Below, piece by piece: positions 38,060 to 48,283 of a stretch of 64,000 nt of DNA. Source of the stretch: CAWAHD01 sp963781785 (GTDB lineage Bacteria; Planctomycetota; Planctomycetia; Isosphaerales; Isosphaeraceae). The DNA is taken from the NCBI GenBank assembly GCA_963781785.1, contig CAWAHD010000005.1:1054001-1118000 (forward strand). Direction: 5' to 3'. Position 1 is the first letter of the stretch. Each line of letters opens with the position of its first letter. Both the position numbers and the translations under genes were made by a program. Below the pieces are notes generated by a model that was not told the DNA's origin, did no database searches, and saw only the letters and a program-made list of their open reading frames with translations.

Positions 38060-38268
38060 CCCTCTCCTTGGGCAGAGGGCTGGGGTGAGGGGCGAGCCCC
38101 ACCGTGAGCCTTCTCAAGTTGAAGTGCCCGATGCGCATCCTCGCTCCGCTTGGTCGTCCGGACCCTCACCCCAGCCCTCTCCGACAGGGAGACGGAGCCA
38201 GTATCTGGCGGTGCTACGGCCCTCACCCCAGCCCTCTCCCAGAGGGAGAGGGAGCCAATATCTGGCGG
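38060..38268. repeat. Dispersed palindromic repeat, copy B plus partial copy
   Basis: 38060-38211 repeats the 22117-22268 unit, with CCCTCTCCTTGGGCAGAGGG at the start and GCCAGTATCTGGCGG at the end. A second, shorter tail (38220-38268: CCTCACCCCAGCCCTCTCCC, then AGAGGGAGAGGGAG and ATCTGGCGG) follows directly. The whole gap between the protease and the alcohol dehydrogenase, 37978-38331, is mostly this element. Confidence 0.78.
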
Positions 38269-38331
38269 CTCAGCGCTCAGCAGCCCTCCAATCCCCCGGC
38301 CCAAAAATGCGAGCCCCTCGGCGTGAGGCCC

Positions 38332-39360
38332 TCACGCGATCCTCAAGACCTTGGCCCCCCGGATCGACTTCGACTTGATCTCACGAAGCGCCCGGTTGGC
38401 GTCCTCGAGGGGATACTCCTGGACCTCCGGCTTGAGGGGGATCTCCGCGGCCAGCTCGAGGAATTCCCGGACATCGGCCCGCGTGACGTTGGCCACGCTC
38501 TTGATCTCCTTCTCGCGCCAGAGATGACCGGGGTAATCAAGGCCGAGAAGCGCTTGCTTGTCGTTTTCCTCTTTGCGGATCGCATTGATGACCAGCCGCC
38601 CGCCGGGCTCGAGGTTTCCAAGCGCCTCCACGACCGGGGTCCACACCGGCGTGGTATCGATGATCGAGTGCAGCCTCTGGGGCGGCTTCGTGCTGGTGTC
38701 GCCGGCCCAGGTCGCGCCCAGCTCGCGGGCGAAAGCCTGCTCCGCCTCGGTCCGCGCGAAGACGAACACGGGGGAGTTGGGATAGAGCTTCTTGATCATT
38801 TTGAGGACCAGGTGCGCCGAGGCTCCGAAGCCGGTCAGGCCGAGGCTCTGGCCGTCCTTGAGGCCGGTCAACCGCAGCGACCGGTAGCCGATCGCGCCGG
38901 CGCAAAGCAGCGGGGCGGCCTCGGCATCCGTGAAGGCATCGGGGATGCGATGAGCATACATTTCGGGCACGGTCATGAACTCGGCGTAGCCGCCGCCCGA
39001 GTCGCGGCCGGTCGCCTGGAACTGGTCGCAAAGGTTCTCCTGGCCGTCGCGGCAGAAGCTGCATCGGCCGCACGCGGAGAAAATCCAGGCGACGCCGACC
39101 TGATCGCCGGTCCGGAAGGCGCTTGTGCGAGGTCCCACGGCCGCGACCCGCCCGACGACTTGATGGCCCAAAACGATCGGCAGCCGCGGCGGGGGCAACC
39201 GACCCTCGATCTCGTCGAGCTCGGTGTGGCAGACGCCGCACGTCTTTACCTCGATCAGCAGCTCGCCCTCACCCGGAATCGGATCGGGAAGATTCACTAA
39301 CTGGAGGGGATCCGGATTGTCGGCCAGCCGACACAGGGCATTCAGCACCATGGCACGCAT
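38332..39360 (-). CDS. Zinc-dependent alcohol dehydrogenase (CAD2-like MDR family)
   Basis: 342 residues of a medium-chain dehydrogenase. Catalytic zinc ligands are Cys41 and His66 (CGVCHTELDEIEG, GHQVVGRV), and structural zinc is bound by the Cys97, 100, 103, 111 cluster (CGRCSFCRDGQENLC). A Rossmann GFGASAHLVLK segment lies in the middle. The C terminus has DANRALREIKSKSIRGAKVL. It probably oxidises alcohols or reduces aldehydes with NAD(P)(H). The ATG at 39360 has GGGAG about eleven bases upstream; an ATG three codons later is an alternative. It lies 95 bases from the upstream kinase-WD40 gene. Confidence 0.9.
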   Translation of the reverse strand: MRAMVLNALCRLADNPDPLQLVNLPDPIPGEGELLIEVKTCGVCHTELDEIEGRLPPPRLPIVLGHQVVGRVAAVGPRTSAFRTGDQVGVAWIFSACGRCSFCRDGQENLCDQFQATGRDSGGGYAEFMTVPEMYAHRIPDAFTDAEAAPLLCAGAIGYRSLRLTGLKDGQSLGLTGFGASAHLVLKMIKKLYPNSPVFVFARTEAEQAFARELGATWAGDTSTKPPQRLHSIIDTTPVWTPVVEALGNLEPGGRLVINAIRKEENDKQALLGLDYPGHLWREKEIKSVANVTRADVREFLELAAEIPLKPEVQEYPLEDANRALREIKSKSIRGAKVLRIA

Positions 39361-39455
39361 TTCGGTCAACTCCCAGTTGATTTCGACTGTTGCGATCAAG
39401 CGAAACCCGGCGCCCCGAGCAGACGTTGTCGACTGCCCTTGGGCCATCGCGGTGG

Positions 39456-42400
39456 TCAACGGGGCGGCAGCTCAAACAACCGGACGGCCCCGTCCGCGCC
39501 GGCCCAGACGGCGTGGCGGCTGTCGGGCGTGAACGATCCGCGGGTCGGATTCGTGTTGCCCAGCTTGATCCGATGGACGAGCGCGTGACTCTCCAGGTCC
39601 CAGAGCCGCCATTCGTATCCGGTCATGTCTGCAGAGAGCATCCTCGTGCCGTCGGGCGAGACGGCCACCCAGGCAAGCCCGTCCGAGTTCCCGCGGAAGC
39701 GATGGATCTCCTGGCCGCTTTCGAGGTCCCAGAGGCGAATCGTCCGGTCGAGCGCCGACGAAAGAGCTCGCCGGCCGCCGGGAAGAAACGCGACGCAGCC
39801 AACCGAAGCCGTGTGACCAACCAAGCGACGGATCCCCTTGCCGTTGGCCGCGTCCCAGAGAATCACGTTCTTGTCGCGCCCGCACGTCAGCACGAGAAGG
39901 CCGTCGGGCGAGACGCTCACGCACCAGACGACGCCCTTGTGGCCGTCGAGCTTACGCACTTCGTGGCCGGTCACCACATCCCAGACGCGTACGGCGGCAT
40001 CGGTCCCGTCGCGCCACTTTCCTTGATCATAGACTCCGCCGCTCGTGGAATACGCCAGGCGGCCATCGGGCGAGAAAGCCACCGAAAAGATCGATTCGGT
40101 GTGCCCGCGGAATTCGCGAACCACACGGCCCGACTCGACGTCCCAGAGCCGCACCACTCGGTCCAGACCGCCAGAGAGAACGCTCTTGCCGTCGGGGGAA
40201 AAGGCGACGGACATCGCAGCTCGCTCGCTCTCTCCGAACCGCCCTAGCAACCGGCCCGTTTGACGGTCCCAGAGGTGCATGCTCGTCGTTGCAGCCGGGG
40301 GTGCAGGCACGCCCGCTCCAGGAGGTGGAGGGGTTTCACCATCCCAGAAGCACATGTCAGTCTTTGAAGCGGTCGCCAGGACGCGCTGTCCATCCGGGGA
40401 GACGACCGCAAACTGGGGAAAAACCATCGCGTCGTCGAGGTACTGGATGGTCTCGGCGACGGCGGACCGCTCGCCCGTCGGACGGCCCGGCGGCAGCGCC
40501 CAGACCCGAACTGTCCTGTCGGTGGACGTTGAGACGGCGCGGCTGCCGTCGAACGAGAAAGCCACGTGCAACACGTCACCCCGGTGCCCTTCGAATCGGT
40601 CGATCTCTTCCCAGTTCTCAAGGTCCCAGAGCCACACGCTCATGCCCACGCCGAACAGGGCCCGGCGGCCATCGCGGGAGACGCCGATCGCGGTGGAATA
40701 CTTCGCGGGTATCCGGCGGATTTGGCGGCCCGTCTCCAGGTCCCTGACAACGATGGGAGCGTAGGTGCTCCACTCGCCCTTGGTGATTGCACGGCGGCCG
40801 TCCGGCAAGAGGGCCAGGTCCCAGCAGTCGTGAGCCTCACCCATGCGCCGCACCTCTTTTCCTGTCTCGACACTCCAGATGCGGATGTCACCGCCATAAG
40901 ACAAGATCTGGCGTCCGTCCACGCTGAAGACGACTTTCGTGATCCCGTCCGGGCGAGCGTCGAAACTCATCAGCTCGTCACCGGTCTCGAAATCACAGAG
41001 GCGGATCGTGCTGCCGCAGACGTACGCGGCACGCCGCCCTTCGGGTGAGAACGCGACCGAGCCCAGGGGGACTGCCTCGCGTCGCACTCGCCGCGAGGTG
41101 ACGGTCTCAAGATCCCAGAGCCGCAAGGTCGTATCCTCGCTCGCCGACAACGCGCCCGGCCGTCTCGCGAGAGCGCCAGCGAGATCTGGCCGGGGCCGTG
41201 GCCCACGAGCTCGCGCGGATGCTTGGGGTCCAAGGGGTCGCCGAGCCGGAGGGCCACGTCGTTTATGTTCCCGACGCTGGCGGTGTAAAGCACGTCCCGG
41301 GTGAAGGAGAGCAGGAAGGCCATGGCCATCGCCCCCGGCATGTTCTTGTCGTCAGTCTCGCCCTCGAACCGCGCGATCTCGCCGAACTGCTGGCTCTGGG
41401 TGTTGAGGCGGTTGCGGAATCCCGCTTGGACAGGCTGTCCGACCACGATCTGGCCGTCCCCCGCGCCGGGGCGCCCAACCTAGGCTCGACAGCCGTCCCG
41501 GGACGCGCGGCTGGTGGAAGCAACTCGCGGCGCACGGTCACCACCGGCTTATCGCCCCGCTTGAGAGTGAAGTGATCGGTCGAGAGCAAGAGGCCTTCAC
41601 CGCCCTTGCCCAGTTGCAATTCGTAAAGGCCGGCCTTGAGCTCGATGCGATTCCTGGTGCTCGGGTCAACGATCGTGACCTGCTTGCCCCCTTGCTTGAC
41701 GATCACCTCGATGTTGGGATCCTCGCTCACGACGATGAGCTCGCCGGTGTTCGTCTGGATCCGGTATGTGACCACGCCCAGGCCGGCGCAAATGGGCACC
41801 ATCGCCAGGGCAAAAGCGACGAGCAGCCGTCGCCGCCCTTGGCGCGATCCAGGGCGGGCCGCGGTTGGCTTCGCCGGAGGAATATCCGCAACATCAGCGA
41901 GCGCAAAGGAGTCCACCCCAGAGGTCGAACTGTCTGCGCTCCTCGGCACGAACTCTTGCTCCCGGGCAGTCCGGGCGGCCTCGGGCAGGGCGAAGGGCGC
42001 CAGCGCCCGGGCGACGTCGTCCGGCGTCGCGAATCGCTCTTCGGGGTTCTTGGCCATCATCCGCTCGACGACTTCGACCAGCTCCGGCGGCACACCGGAG
42101 CGGACCTCTTCCAGAGGCTGCGGTACCCGGTCGCCGTGTGCCAGGAGCTTCTGGATCAGGCTGAGCTCCGGGAACGGCGGGTGGCCGGCCAGGAGGAAGT
42201 AGAGCGTACAGCCCAGGCTATAAATGTCAGCGCGGATGTCGGCGGCGTGCGGGTCGTCAATTTGCTCCGGCGCGATGTAGTCGGCCGAGCCCAGGACCAT
42301 GCCCTCGGCGGTCATGCCCGCCCGCGAGCCGACCTCGCTGGCGAACCGGGCCAGGCCGAAGTCGAGGATCTTGATCTGGCCGCGGGCCGTCCGCATCAGG

Positions 42401-43164
42401 TTCTGCGGCTTGATGTCGCGGTGGACCATGCCGTCCTCGAAGGCGTGCTGGAGCCCAAGAGCCGCTTGACGCGCGTACTCGCACGCCTCGCCGATGGGCA
42501 GCGGCCCCCGGCGATTCACCAGCCGGGATAGGTCGGTCCCTTCCACGAACTCCATCACCAACATGTGCGTTGCTCCTGCCTGCTCGGCGTCATAGGCGAC
42601 CACAATGTTCGGATGTGCGGCCAGCCGCGCGGCCGCCTTCACCTCGCGGCGGAATCGCTCGACCAGAGCCGCATTGCCCAGCAGGTCGGCGCGAATCACC
42701 TTGAGCGCAACCGGCCGATCCATCAGCCGGTGTAGGGCTCGGTAGACGGTTCCCATTCCGCCGGTGCCAATGGCGGCCGCGACACGGTAGCGCGGATGGT
42801 CGAGCAGCTCGCTGGGAAGCCCCGCGACGGCCGCATGGTCGAACGGCGCGCCCGCGACCGTCGCTTGATCGCCGCCGGCGGCCGCAGCGGCCGGGCCGAG
42901 AACGAATGACGACGGGACCTCAAAGCCGGCGGCCGGCTCAGCCGAGGACTCGCCCTCAGCCTGGGTCGCCGCCGCCGCCCCTGTACCTCGGGCACGCAGC
43001 TTCCAGACGAGCGAGTCGCCCGGCTGGTCCTGGATCGCCCGGCTACAGGAATCGCAGGAAGACAGGTGCAGCTCGATCACGTCCATCTCGGGCCCGTCAA
43101 GCTGCCCGAGTGCATAAGCTTCCAGACGGTCGGGACAAGGGTGGACAGCGCCGATTTCCGTCAT
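39456..43164 (-). CDS. Zinc-finger Ser/Thr kinase with WD40 repeats (two frameshifts)
   Basis: About 1,235 residues once two frames are rejoined. Residues 33-40 (HLSSCDSC) again fit H-x3-C-x2-C. Kinase features are GTGGMGTV, VALK, HRDIKPQN, DFGLA and the ADYIAPEQ loop. A membrane segment (LLVAFALAMVPICAGLGV) and a beta-rich domain follow. The frame changes near 41460 (into VGQPVQAGFRNRLNTQ) and again near 41160, after which about a dozen WD40 repeats run to the end. It sits behind an ECF sigma gene on the same strand, 152 bases away, matching the module at 1.7-4.8 kb. Confidence 0.8.
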
Positions 43165-43316
43165 TGCGTGGTCTCCGCGCCTCCCTAGCGGGCGGCAAGG
43201 CTCCGGCAACGAGGGCTGTGACCGCACACGCGGTCGGCCCTGCTCTTGCCCCACTGCTTGCCTCTATTGAGAGACAATGCTCGAAAGCCCCATATCCTTT
43301 CAAGAGAACCGAACAA

Positions 43317-43901
43317 TCAATCAACAAACCCATCCGCATTACGGCGCAAGTGGCTCAGAACGCGCGACTTGGCAATTAATACGGCGTTGACGGTCAAGCC
43401 CAGGTCCGCCGCCACGGTTCTGGCCGGCTCCCCGTCGACGACCTGACGCCGGAATGCCAGCCAGGTGGCCGGCGTGAACTCAGGCTCGATCAGCTCCATG
43501 AGACGAGAGAGGACATACTCGTCGTGCTCCTGGTCCCAGCGCCGGGCCAGGTCGCTCTTCGGGTCTTCCAGTTGATCGAGCGCGGAGTCGAGATCCGGCG
43601 GACGCGTCTGATGCGGCTCCCGGCGTCGCGACCGCCAAGATTGGCGCAGGCAGTTGGTCGCGATCGTCCGCAGCCAGGTCCGAAACGCACCGGGGCGTCC
43701 GTTGTGCCGGAACCCGGAGACCTGGCGGACGACCACAGCGAGAACCTCCTGAGTCAGGTCCTCGGCGTCGATGGCCGAAACGCCTTGGTGGCCGAGCCAG
43801 GAACGGATCAAGGGCGTATAGAGGTCGACGAGTCGCCGCCAGGCGCCCTGATCGCCGCGGTCGGATAGCCGCTCCAGAAGGGTCGCGGAGGTGTCAGACA
43901 T
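43317..43901 (-). CDS. ECF-type RNA polymerase sigma factor
   Basis: 194 residues. Region 2 includes AWRRLVDLYTPLIRSWL, AEDLTQEVLAVVV and FRTWLRTIATNCLRQSWR. The C-terminal helix-turn-helix segment (TVAADLGLTVNAVLIAKSRV) is the -35 reader. The inner ATG at 43901 is preferred because GGAG lies eight bases upstream. It is followed by the zinc-finger kinase-WD40 gene and is presumed to be its partner. Confidence 0.9.
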   Translation of the reverse strand: MSDTSATLLERLSDRGDQGAWRRLVDLYTPLIRSWLGHQGVSAIDAEDLTQEVLAVVVRQVSGFRHNGRPGAFRTWLRTIATNCLRQSWRSRRREPHQTRPPDLDSALDQLEDPKSDLARRWDQEHDEYVLSRLMELIEPEFTPATWLAFRRQVVDGEPARTVAADLGLTVNAVLIAKSRVLSHLRRNADGFVD

Positions 43902-44213
43902 CGAGACGGCTCCAGGGAAGGATACCTGATCACTCGCCACGAGAGCGGTGCAGGCACAAGGACGCCTTTCATTGTCCTCGACAGGGAATGGCGACGGAAG
44001 CCGGCGAGCCGCAGTTCCTGAGCGCTGGCGATTTTCTCCGGCGCGACCGGGCTCTCTCGCGCGACCTGTCTATAGCGGCGCCAAGCAGCCGTTTGAGAGA
44101 GCCACCGAGATTTCACGCACTCTCCCTGGCGTGGATCTCGGCACAAATTCTCGCAGAGCGGCGCTTTTGGTCGCGGCGCTCTTCCATCCATTCCACAGGG
44201 AGAATCCCCTTCG
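43902..44213. other. Divergent intergenic region
   Basis: About 310 bases between the minus-strand sigma gene and the plus-strand lipoprotein gene. Long open frames cross it without motifs or good starts. Promoters for both sides are expected, but I cannot point to boxes. Confidence 0.4.
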
Positions 44214-44465
44214 ATGAGCCTCCGTCATACCAAGTCGAACCCAGCCGCGAGGTCCTGCGCGTTGTGTCTACTCGCCCTGGGGCTCGCGCTCCCCGGGTGC
44301 GCGCCGGAGACGATCGGGCCGTCGGACGCTGACCGGGCGGCCCAGCACGAGAGCGCCGTGAATGGCGTCGACCAGTCGGCGGTCAGCAAGACCGGGAAAC
44401 GAACAGGTCCGCCGATCATACCCAAGAGCATCAAGGGTCGGATCAAGAAAGACACCCAGGCGTAG
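44214..44465 (+). CDS. Small lipoprotein upstream of DUF1559 gene
   Basis: 83 residues. A basic start, a hydrophobic stretch (ALCLLALGLALPG) and a lipobox cysteine (LPGC) at about residue 29 define a lipoprotein signal peptide. The remaining 55 residues are polar and basic, without a known domain. It lies about 95 bases upstream of the DUF1559 gene on the same strand. A lipoprotein beside a DUF1559 gene recurs at 47.7-49.5 kb in this window. Confidence 0.65.
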   Translation: MSLRHTKSNPAARSCALCLLALGLALPGCAPETIGPSDADRAAQHESAVNGVDQSAVSKTGKRTGPPIIPKSIKGRIKKDTQA

Positions 44466-44560
44466 CCGCCTGGAGCCAGTTTGTTCACAGCCCGGGGGAT
44501 TGGCCACCGCTGATCGTGGTCGTCATCGATCCGATCCGTATTCACCCAAGGAGACTGTCC

Positions 44561-45691
44561 ATGAAGCTTCGCAATCGTCGTCTCTTGATGATGCGCGGAT
44601 TCACGCTCATCGAGCTCTTGGTCGTCATCGCGATCATCGCCGTCTTGATCGCTCTCTTGCTTCCGGCCGTGCAATCGGCTCGGGAAGCGGCACGGCGCAT
44701 CCAGTGCACCAACAACCTCAAGCAGATCGGGGTCGCGACTCATAACTACTTGAGCGCCAACAACGTGTTCCCGCAGGGGATCATGTACCAGATCGCGCCC
44801 GTGCCGACCAACACGTGCTACACGAGCGGTAGCTGGTTTGTCGCGATGTCGCAATACTTCGAGCAGGGCAACGTCTACAATGCCATGAACTTCTCTCTGA
44901 ACATATTTACTGCTCAGAACGCGACGATCTCGGCGCTCGGTCAGACGATGCTCTGGTGCCCGAGTGATTCGGTGATCACGAACATGCAGACCACCTATCC
45001 GGCCGATACCGTCTTGACCACGCCGTTCACCGTGTACTATTCGTCGTACGCCGGCTGCACGGGCCAGTGGTTCCAGTGGTACGGCCTGACCTTTTCATCC
45101 AAGGCCGGAGAGGCGGCCTGCCAGTTCGGCACCACGTACCCCGACAGCCAGACGAACGGCTTGATCTTCATGTTGAGCGCGGTGCCGATCTCGAGCGTCA
45201 CCGACGGTACCTCGAACACGATCCTGGCGGGCGAGCGAGCGCACGGCAAGTTCCCCGTCACGGATATCTATTGCTGGAACTGGTGGACATCGGGCAACTT
45301 CGGCGACACGCTGTTCACGGCGTTCTACCCGATGAACCCGTTCACCAAGATCCCCGACTTCTGCTGCCTGGACAGCGGGCCGGATGCCTATGTTTCGTCG
45401 GCCTCGAGCTTTCATCCCGGTGGGGCCAACTTCGGCTTCGCCGACGGGTCGGTGAGGTTTCTCAAAGAATCGATCAGCTCCTGGCAGATCGTCAACACCG
45501 GCGGCACGTCGATCCCGGGCACTGGTATCACGAGCAAACCCCCGGCGGCCGCCGGATCAAACGGCTACCCGGTCGGCCTGGGCCGGGATGCCTCCGGTGG
45601 CTACACGCTCGCCCCCGGAATGTTCGTCGGCGTGTACCAGGCCCTGGCCAGCCGCAACGGCAACGAGGTGATCAGCTCGGATCAATATTGA
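44561..45691 (+). CDS. DUF1559 prepilin-like protein
   Basis: 376 residues. The N terminus has a prepilin-type signal: a basic leader, then GFTLIELLVVIAIIAVLIAL with the processing site before FTLIE, as in type II secretion and type IV pilins. The extended domain is DUF1559, with LPAVQSAREAARRIQCTNNL, GERAHGKF and the H-x9-DG motif (HPGGANFGFADGS) near the C terminus. DUF1559 proteins are a planctomycete-verrucomicrobial expansion of unknown function, exported to the surface. The ATG at 44561 follows AAGGAG. The protein ends with SSDQY, as the second DUF1559 protein does. Confidence 0.92.
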   Translation: MKLRNRRLLMMRGFTLIELLVVIAIIAVLIALLLPAVQSAREAARRIQCTNNLKQIGVATHNYLSANNVFPQGIMYQIAPVPTNTCYTSGSWFVAMSQYFEQGNVYNAMNFSLNIFTAQNATISALGQTMLWCPSDSVITNMQTTYPADTVLTTPFTVYYSSYAGCTGQWFQWYGLTFSSKAGEAACQFGTTYPDSQTNGLIFMLSAVPISSVTDGTSNTILAGERAHGKFPVTDIYCWNWWTSGNFGDTLFTAFYPMNPFTKIPDFCCLDSGPDAYVSSASSFHPGGANFGFADGSVRFLKESISSWQIVNTGGTSIPGTGITSKPPAAAGSNGYPVGLGRDASGGYTLAPGMFVGVYQALASRNGNEVISSDQY

Positions 45692-45733
45692 GCGGAAGTC
45701 AGCCATTCTCGGCAGGGTCGCGCGGTGCGACGT

Positions 45734-47693
45734 TTAACGTGCGGCCCGTCGAGGATTTGGCCTCAACTGGTCCAGACGTCGGCGGAGGCGCTCCAGTCGG
45801 AGGTGCATCACTTCAACCTTCGCGAGGTTGACTCGCTCGTCGGGATCAGCACGCTCGTCGAATAACTGCTCCCGCCCATCCCCCTCGTTGCGGATGTAGA
45901 CATAGTCCCCTTCGGCCAGTGAGACCAGCGAACCCCGCGAAGCGGGTGATCGGCCGTGACTCGGGCGGGTTGGATTCGGGCCCGAGAGTTCGGCGATTGC
46001 CCCATCATCACCACGAACGCGACGGCGCCATCTGGCCGAACATCTCTCCGCAGCCGTGCGAGCGACGAACCCGGGAACGGCGCGTCGTCCGCCATGCCGA
46101 CCAGATCCGCGATGGTTGCCGGCAGGTCGCGCAGGCTGACGGTCTCGCGCACGACTTCCGGAGACTGGCCACGGCCAGGCAGGATTATCAAAAGCGGCAC
46201 GTGGATTTCAGGGCGATAAAGACTTTCGCCGTGCTCAAAGAGACCATGTTCTCCCAGTTCCTCGCCGTGGTCAGAGGTGACGATCACCAGGGTCTCTTTG
46301 AGCACGCCGCGGCGCTCTAATGTGTCAAACAACTCGCCGAGTTGGCTGTCCAGATAAAAAAGGCAGTTATCGTAGCAATCTCGAACGAGCTCACGATGCT
46401 TCGGGCTCAGCCGGCTCTTGTCGATCGCCCTCCATCCCCCGACCAAGACGTAGAAATCGTAAAGGGTCCGGGGCCCAGGACCGAAGCGGAACCGGGTTCC
46501 CTCCGGTGGAAGGTATGGCGCGTGGGCATCGAGGAAGTTCAGGAATGCGAAGAAGGGCCGAGGCGATCCTTGGCGGTGGGATAACCAGTTAACGAAATCG
46601 CGATTGATGGATGCGGCGTCTTTGCGATCGGGCAACGTGAGCCAACGGACCGACGGGTCGAACGGTCCGATGATTCGCCACAAGCCCCAGGAAATGGCGT
46701 CCCAGGCGCTTGAGGCAAGGTACGCCGTCCGTAAGGGACGGAGGTGCTGGACATCGACGGGGTAGTCTTCGTAATGGGTGAAGCCGCGGTCGAGGCCCGT
46801 GTCGTATGAGCAATATTCGTTATTCGCGACGAAACCCGCCGTCGCATAGCCCCGAGACCCGAGGTACTCAGCCAGCGTCGGGAAGTCGCCGTAGCAGGGG
46901 CGTCCGCCATTGCACGTTGAGATCGTGAGGCAAGCGGCCCGAGAACATGGTCGCGTGCGAAGCGAGAGTCCACGGCGCGGTTGCCCGCGCCTCGGCGAAT
47001 CGAATCCCGCGTTGCGCCAGCCGATCGAGTGCCGGCGTGGTAGAACGTTGATAGCCGTAGAGGCTCATGCGATCCGCCCGCACCGTGTCGAGCACGATCA
47101 AGAGTACGTTGGGCGTACCGGGCGGCGGCAAAGAACGAGCGGCCTCCCGCCGCTCTTTGAGCCAGTCTCCGCCGAAAACGGCCGCAGCCATGATCGGGAC
47201 CAAGCTCAAGAGGACTGGAAAGCTCAACAAGAGCCACCGCCGCCACCTGAAATCAGCCCGCTCGAACCACCCAACCGCATTCGTCGCTATTCCCGCCGCC
47301 ACGACGACCCAGGCCCATGTGTAGATTTGGCGTCCAGCCAGCGCAGAGCGCGGGCAGGACGGCTGCCGCGCAGATGAGTCGCGGACTCAACCACCCTCCC
47401 AGGCGGGGCCATAGCTTCGTGGCTGCCGCCAGCAGGACGCCCCCAATCAAGAACAGCAGCAGGTTCGATAGCGGAACCAGCCAGACAAAGTGCCGGGTCG
47501 ATAGGTAGAGCCGGTTGGTTCCGACCAAGCTCTTGGAGAGCACTCTGGTGCCCACCTCGAGCCATCCCGCGGCCAGGCCCAGCCACGCCGCCAGTGTGAG
47601 CACGTCCCGGGGACCCAGCCAATGTCGGGGCGTCAGCGTTTCGCCGCCTCGAAGCCCAGAGGTGCGCCGGGTTTTCGTGACGTGACGAATCAA
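45734..47693 (-). CDS. Membrane-anchored sulfatase-family hydrolase (three frameshifts)
   Basis: About 653 residues spread over four reading frames. The N-terminal frame (47290-47693) has three to four membrane helices. The next (46895-47290) adds another helix, then the sulfatase start PNVLLIVLDTVRADRMSLYG and ATAPWTLASHATMFSG. The next (45930-46895) contains YDNCLFYLDSQLGELFDTLE and VTSDHGEELGEHGLFEHGE. The last ends with FDERADPDERVNLAK. The usual Cys/Ser-x-P-x-R sulfatase motif is not obvious; APWTLAS takes its place, as in membrane LTA-synthase-like sulfatase relatives, so phosphotransferase activity is also possible. The start is a TTG with AAGGG upstream. Confidence 0.75.
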
Positions 47694-47702
47694 CGAAGAC
47701 CC

Positions 47703-48178
47703 TTATTCTGTCGGCTTTGCCATGTCCAGCGTGAGCTTGGTCGACGTTTTCAAGTCGCGAACGAAGGGCGATGTCGTCTCCCCGAATTGCCCTTCGAGGA
47801 AGTTCGTGTCGTTCGTGATGTGCGGTTGCCCGGCCTTCGGCTTCGAGGTGCTCTTCAACTGGTCGCGTGCCTCGCGGCGAAGGGTTTCAACCAGGGCGAT
47901 CCGATACTTCCCAGGGTGAATGCCTTGGCCCTCCGGCCCCGGCACGGTGAAGCTGCCATCGCTGGGATTGTAAGCCGCCATTTCCACGTGGCCGGTCGGC
48001 TTGCCCGCAGTGGCGTCGTCCAGCGGGTAGAAATAGAGCGCAAGCTTGCGCCCCTCCGCGGGCTTGTAGATCTCCCCCCTTTTTGAAGCACGCCGGTCAC
48101 CCAGATACTGTCGCCGCGGTCACAACCGGCCAGACAAAAGGCGCTGACTATCATCCACAGGCCAGCTGATCTACGCAT
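47703..48178 (-). CDS. Small lipoprotein downstream of DUF1559 gene (frameshifted)
   Basis: About 158 residues in two frames. It begins with a signal peptide and lipobox (SAFCLAGC). After about 48070 the frame changes and the sequence continues EGRKLALYFYPLDD, HVEMAAYNPSDGSFTVPG and GIHPGKYRIALVETLRR, a small beta-sandwich of the carboxypeptidase-regulatory-like kind. It lies downstream of the second DUF1559 gene on the same strand, separated by a long hairpin. The ATG at 48178 has GGTGAG upstream. Confidence 0.7.
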
Positions 48179-48228
48179 GGTACTACTCACCGCAGTAATA
48201 GGAGGGGAGGAGGTAGTCCGCGATCCGG

Positions 48229-48272
48229 CACGGCGGCTGGTTGAAACGAACCGGTTTCGACGAGCCGCCGTG
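48229..48272 (-). terminator. Long hairpin between DUF1559 and lipoprotein genes
   Basis: CACGGCGGCT at 48229-48238 and AGCCGCCGTG at 48263-48272 form a perfect ten-base outer stem. Inside, GTTGAAAC and GTTTCGAC pair over eight bases with one G-U pair. It begins 12 bases after the DUF1559 stop codon. It has no T-run, so it may be a weak terminator or a stabilising or processing hairpin that lets pilin be made in excess of lipoprotein. Confidence 0.55.
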
Positions 48273-48283
48273 CTTACCTTCCA

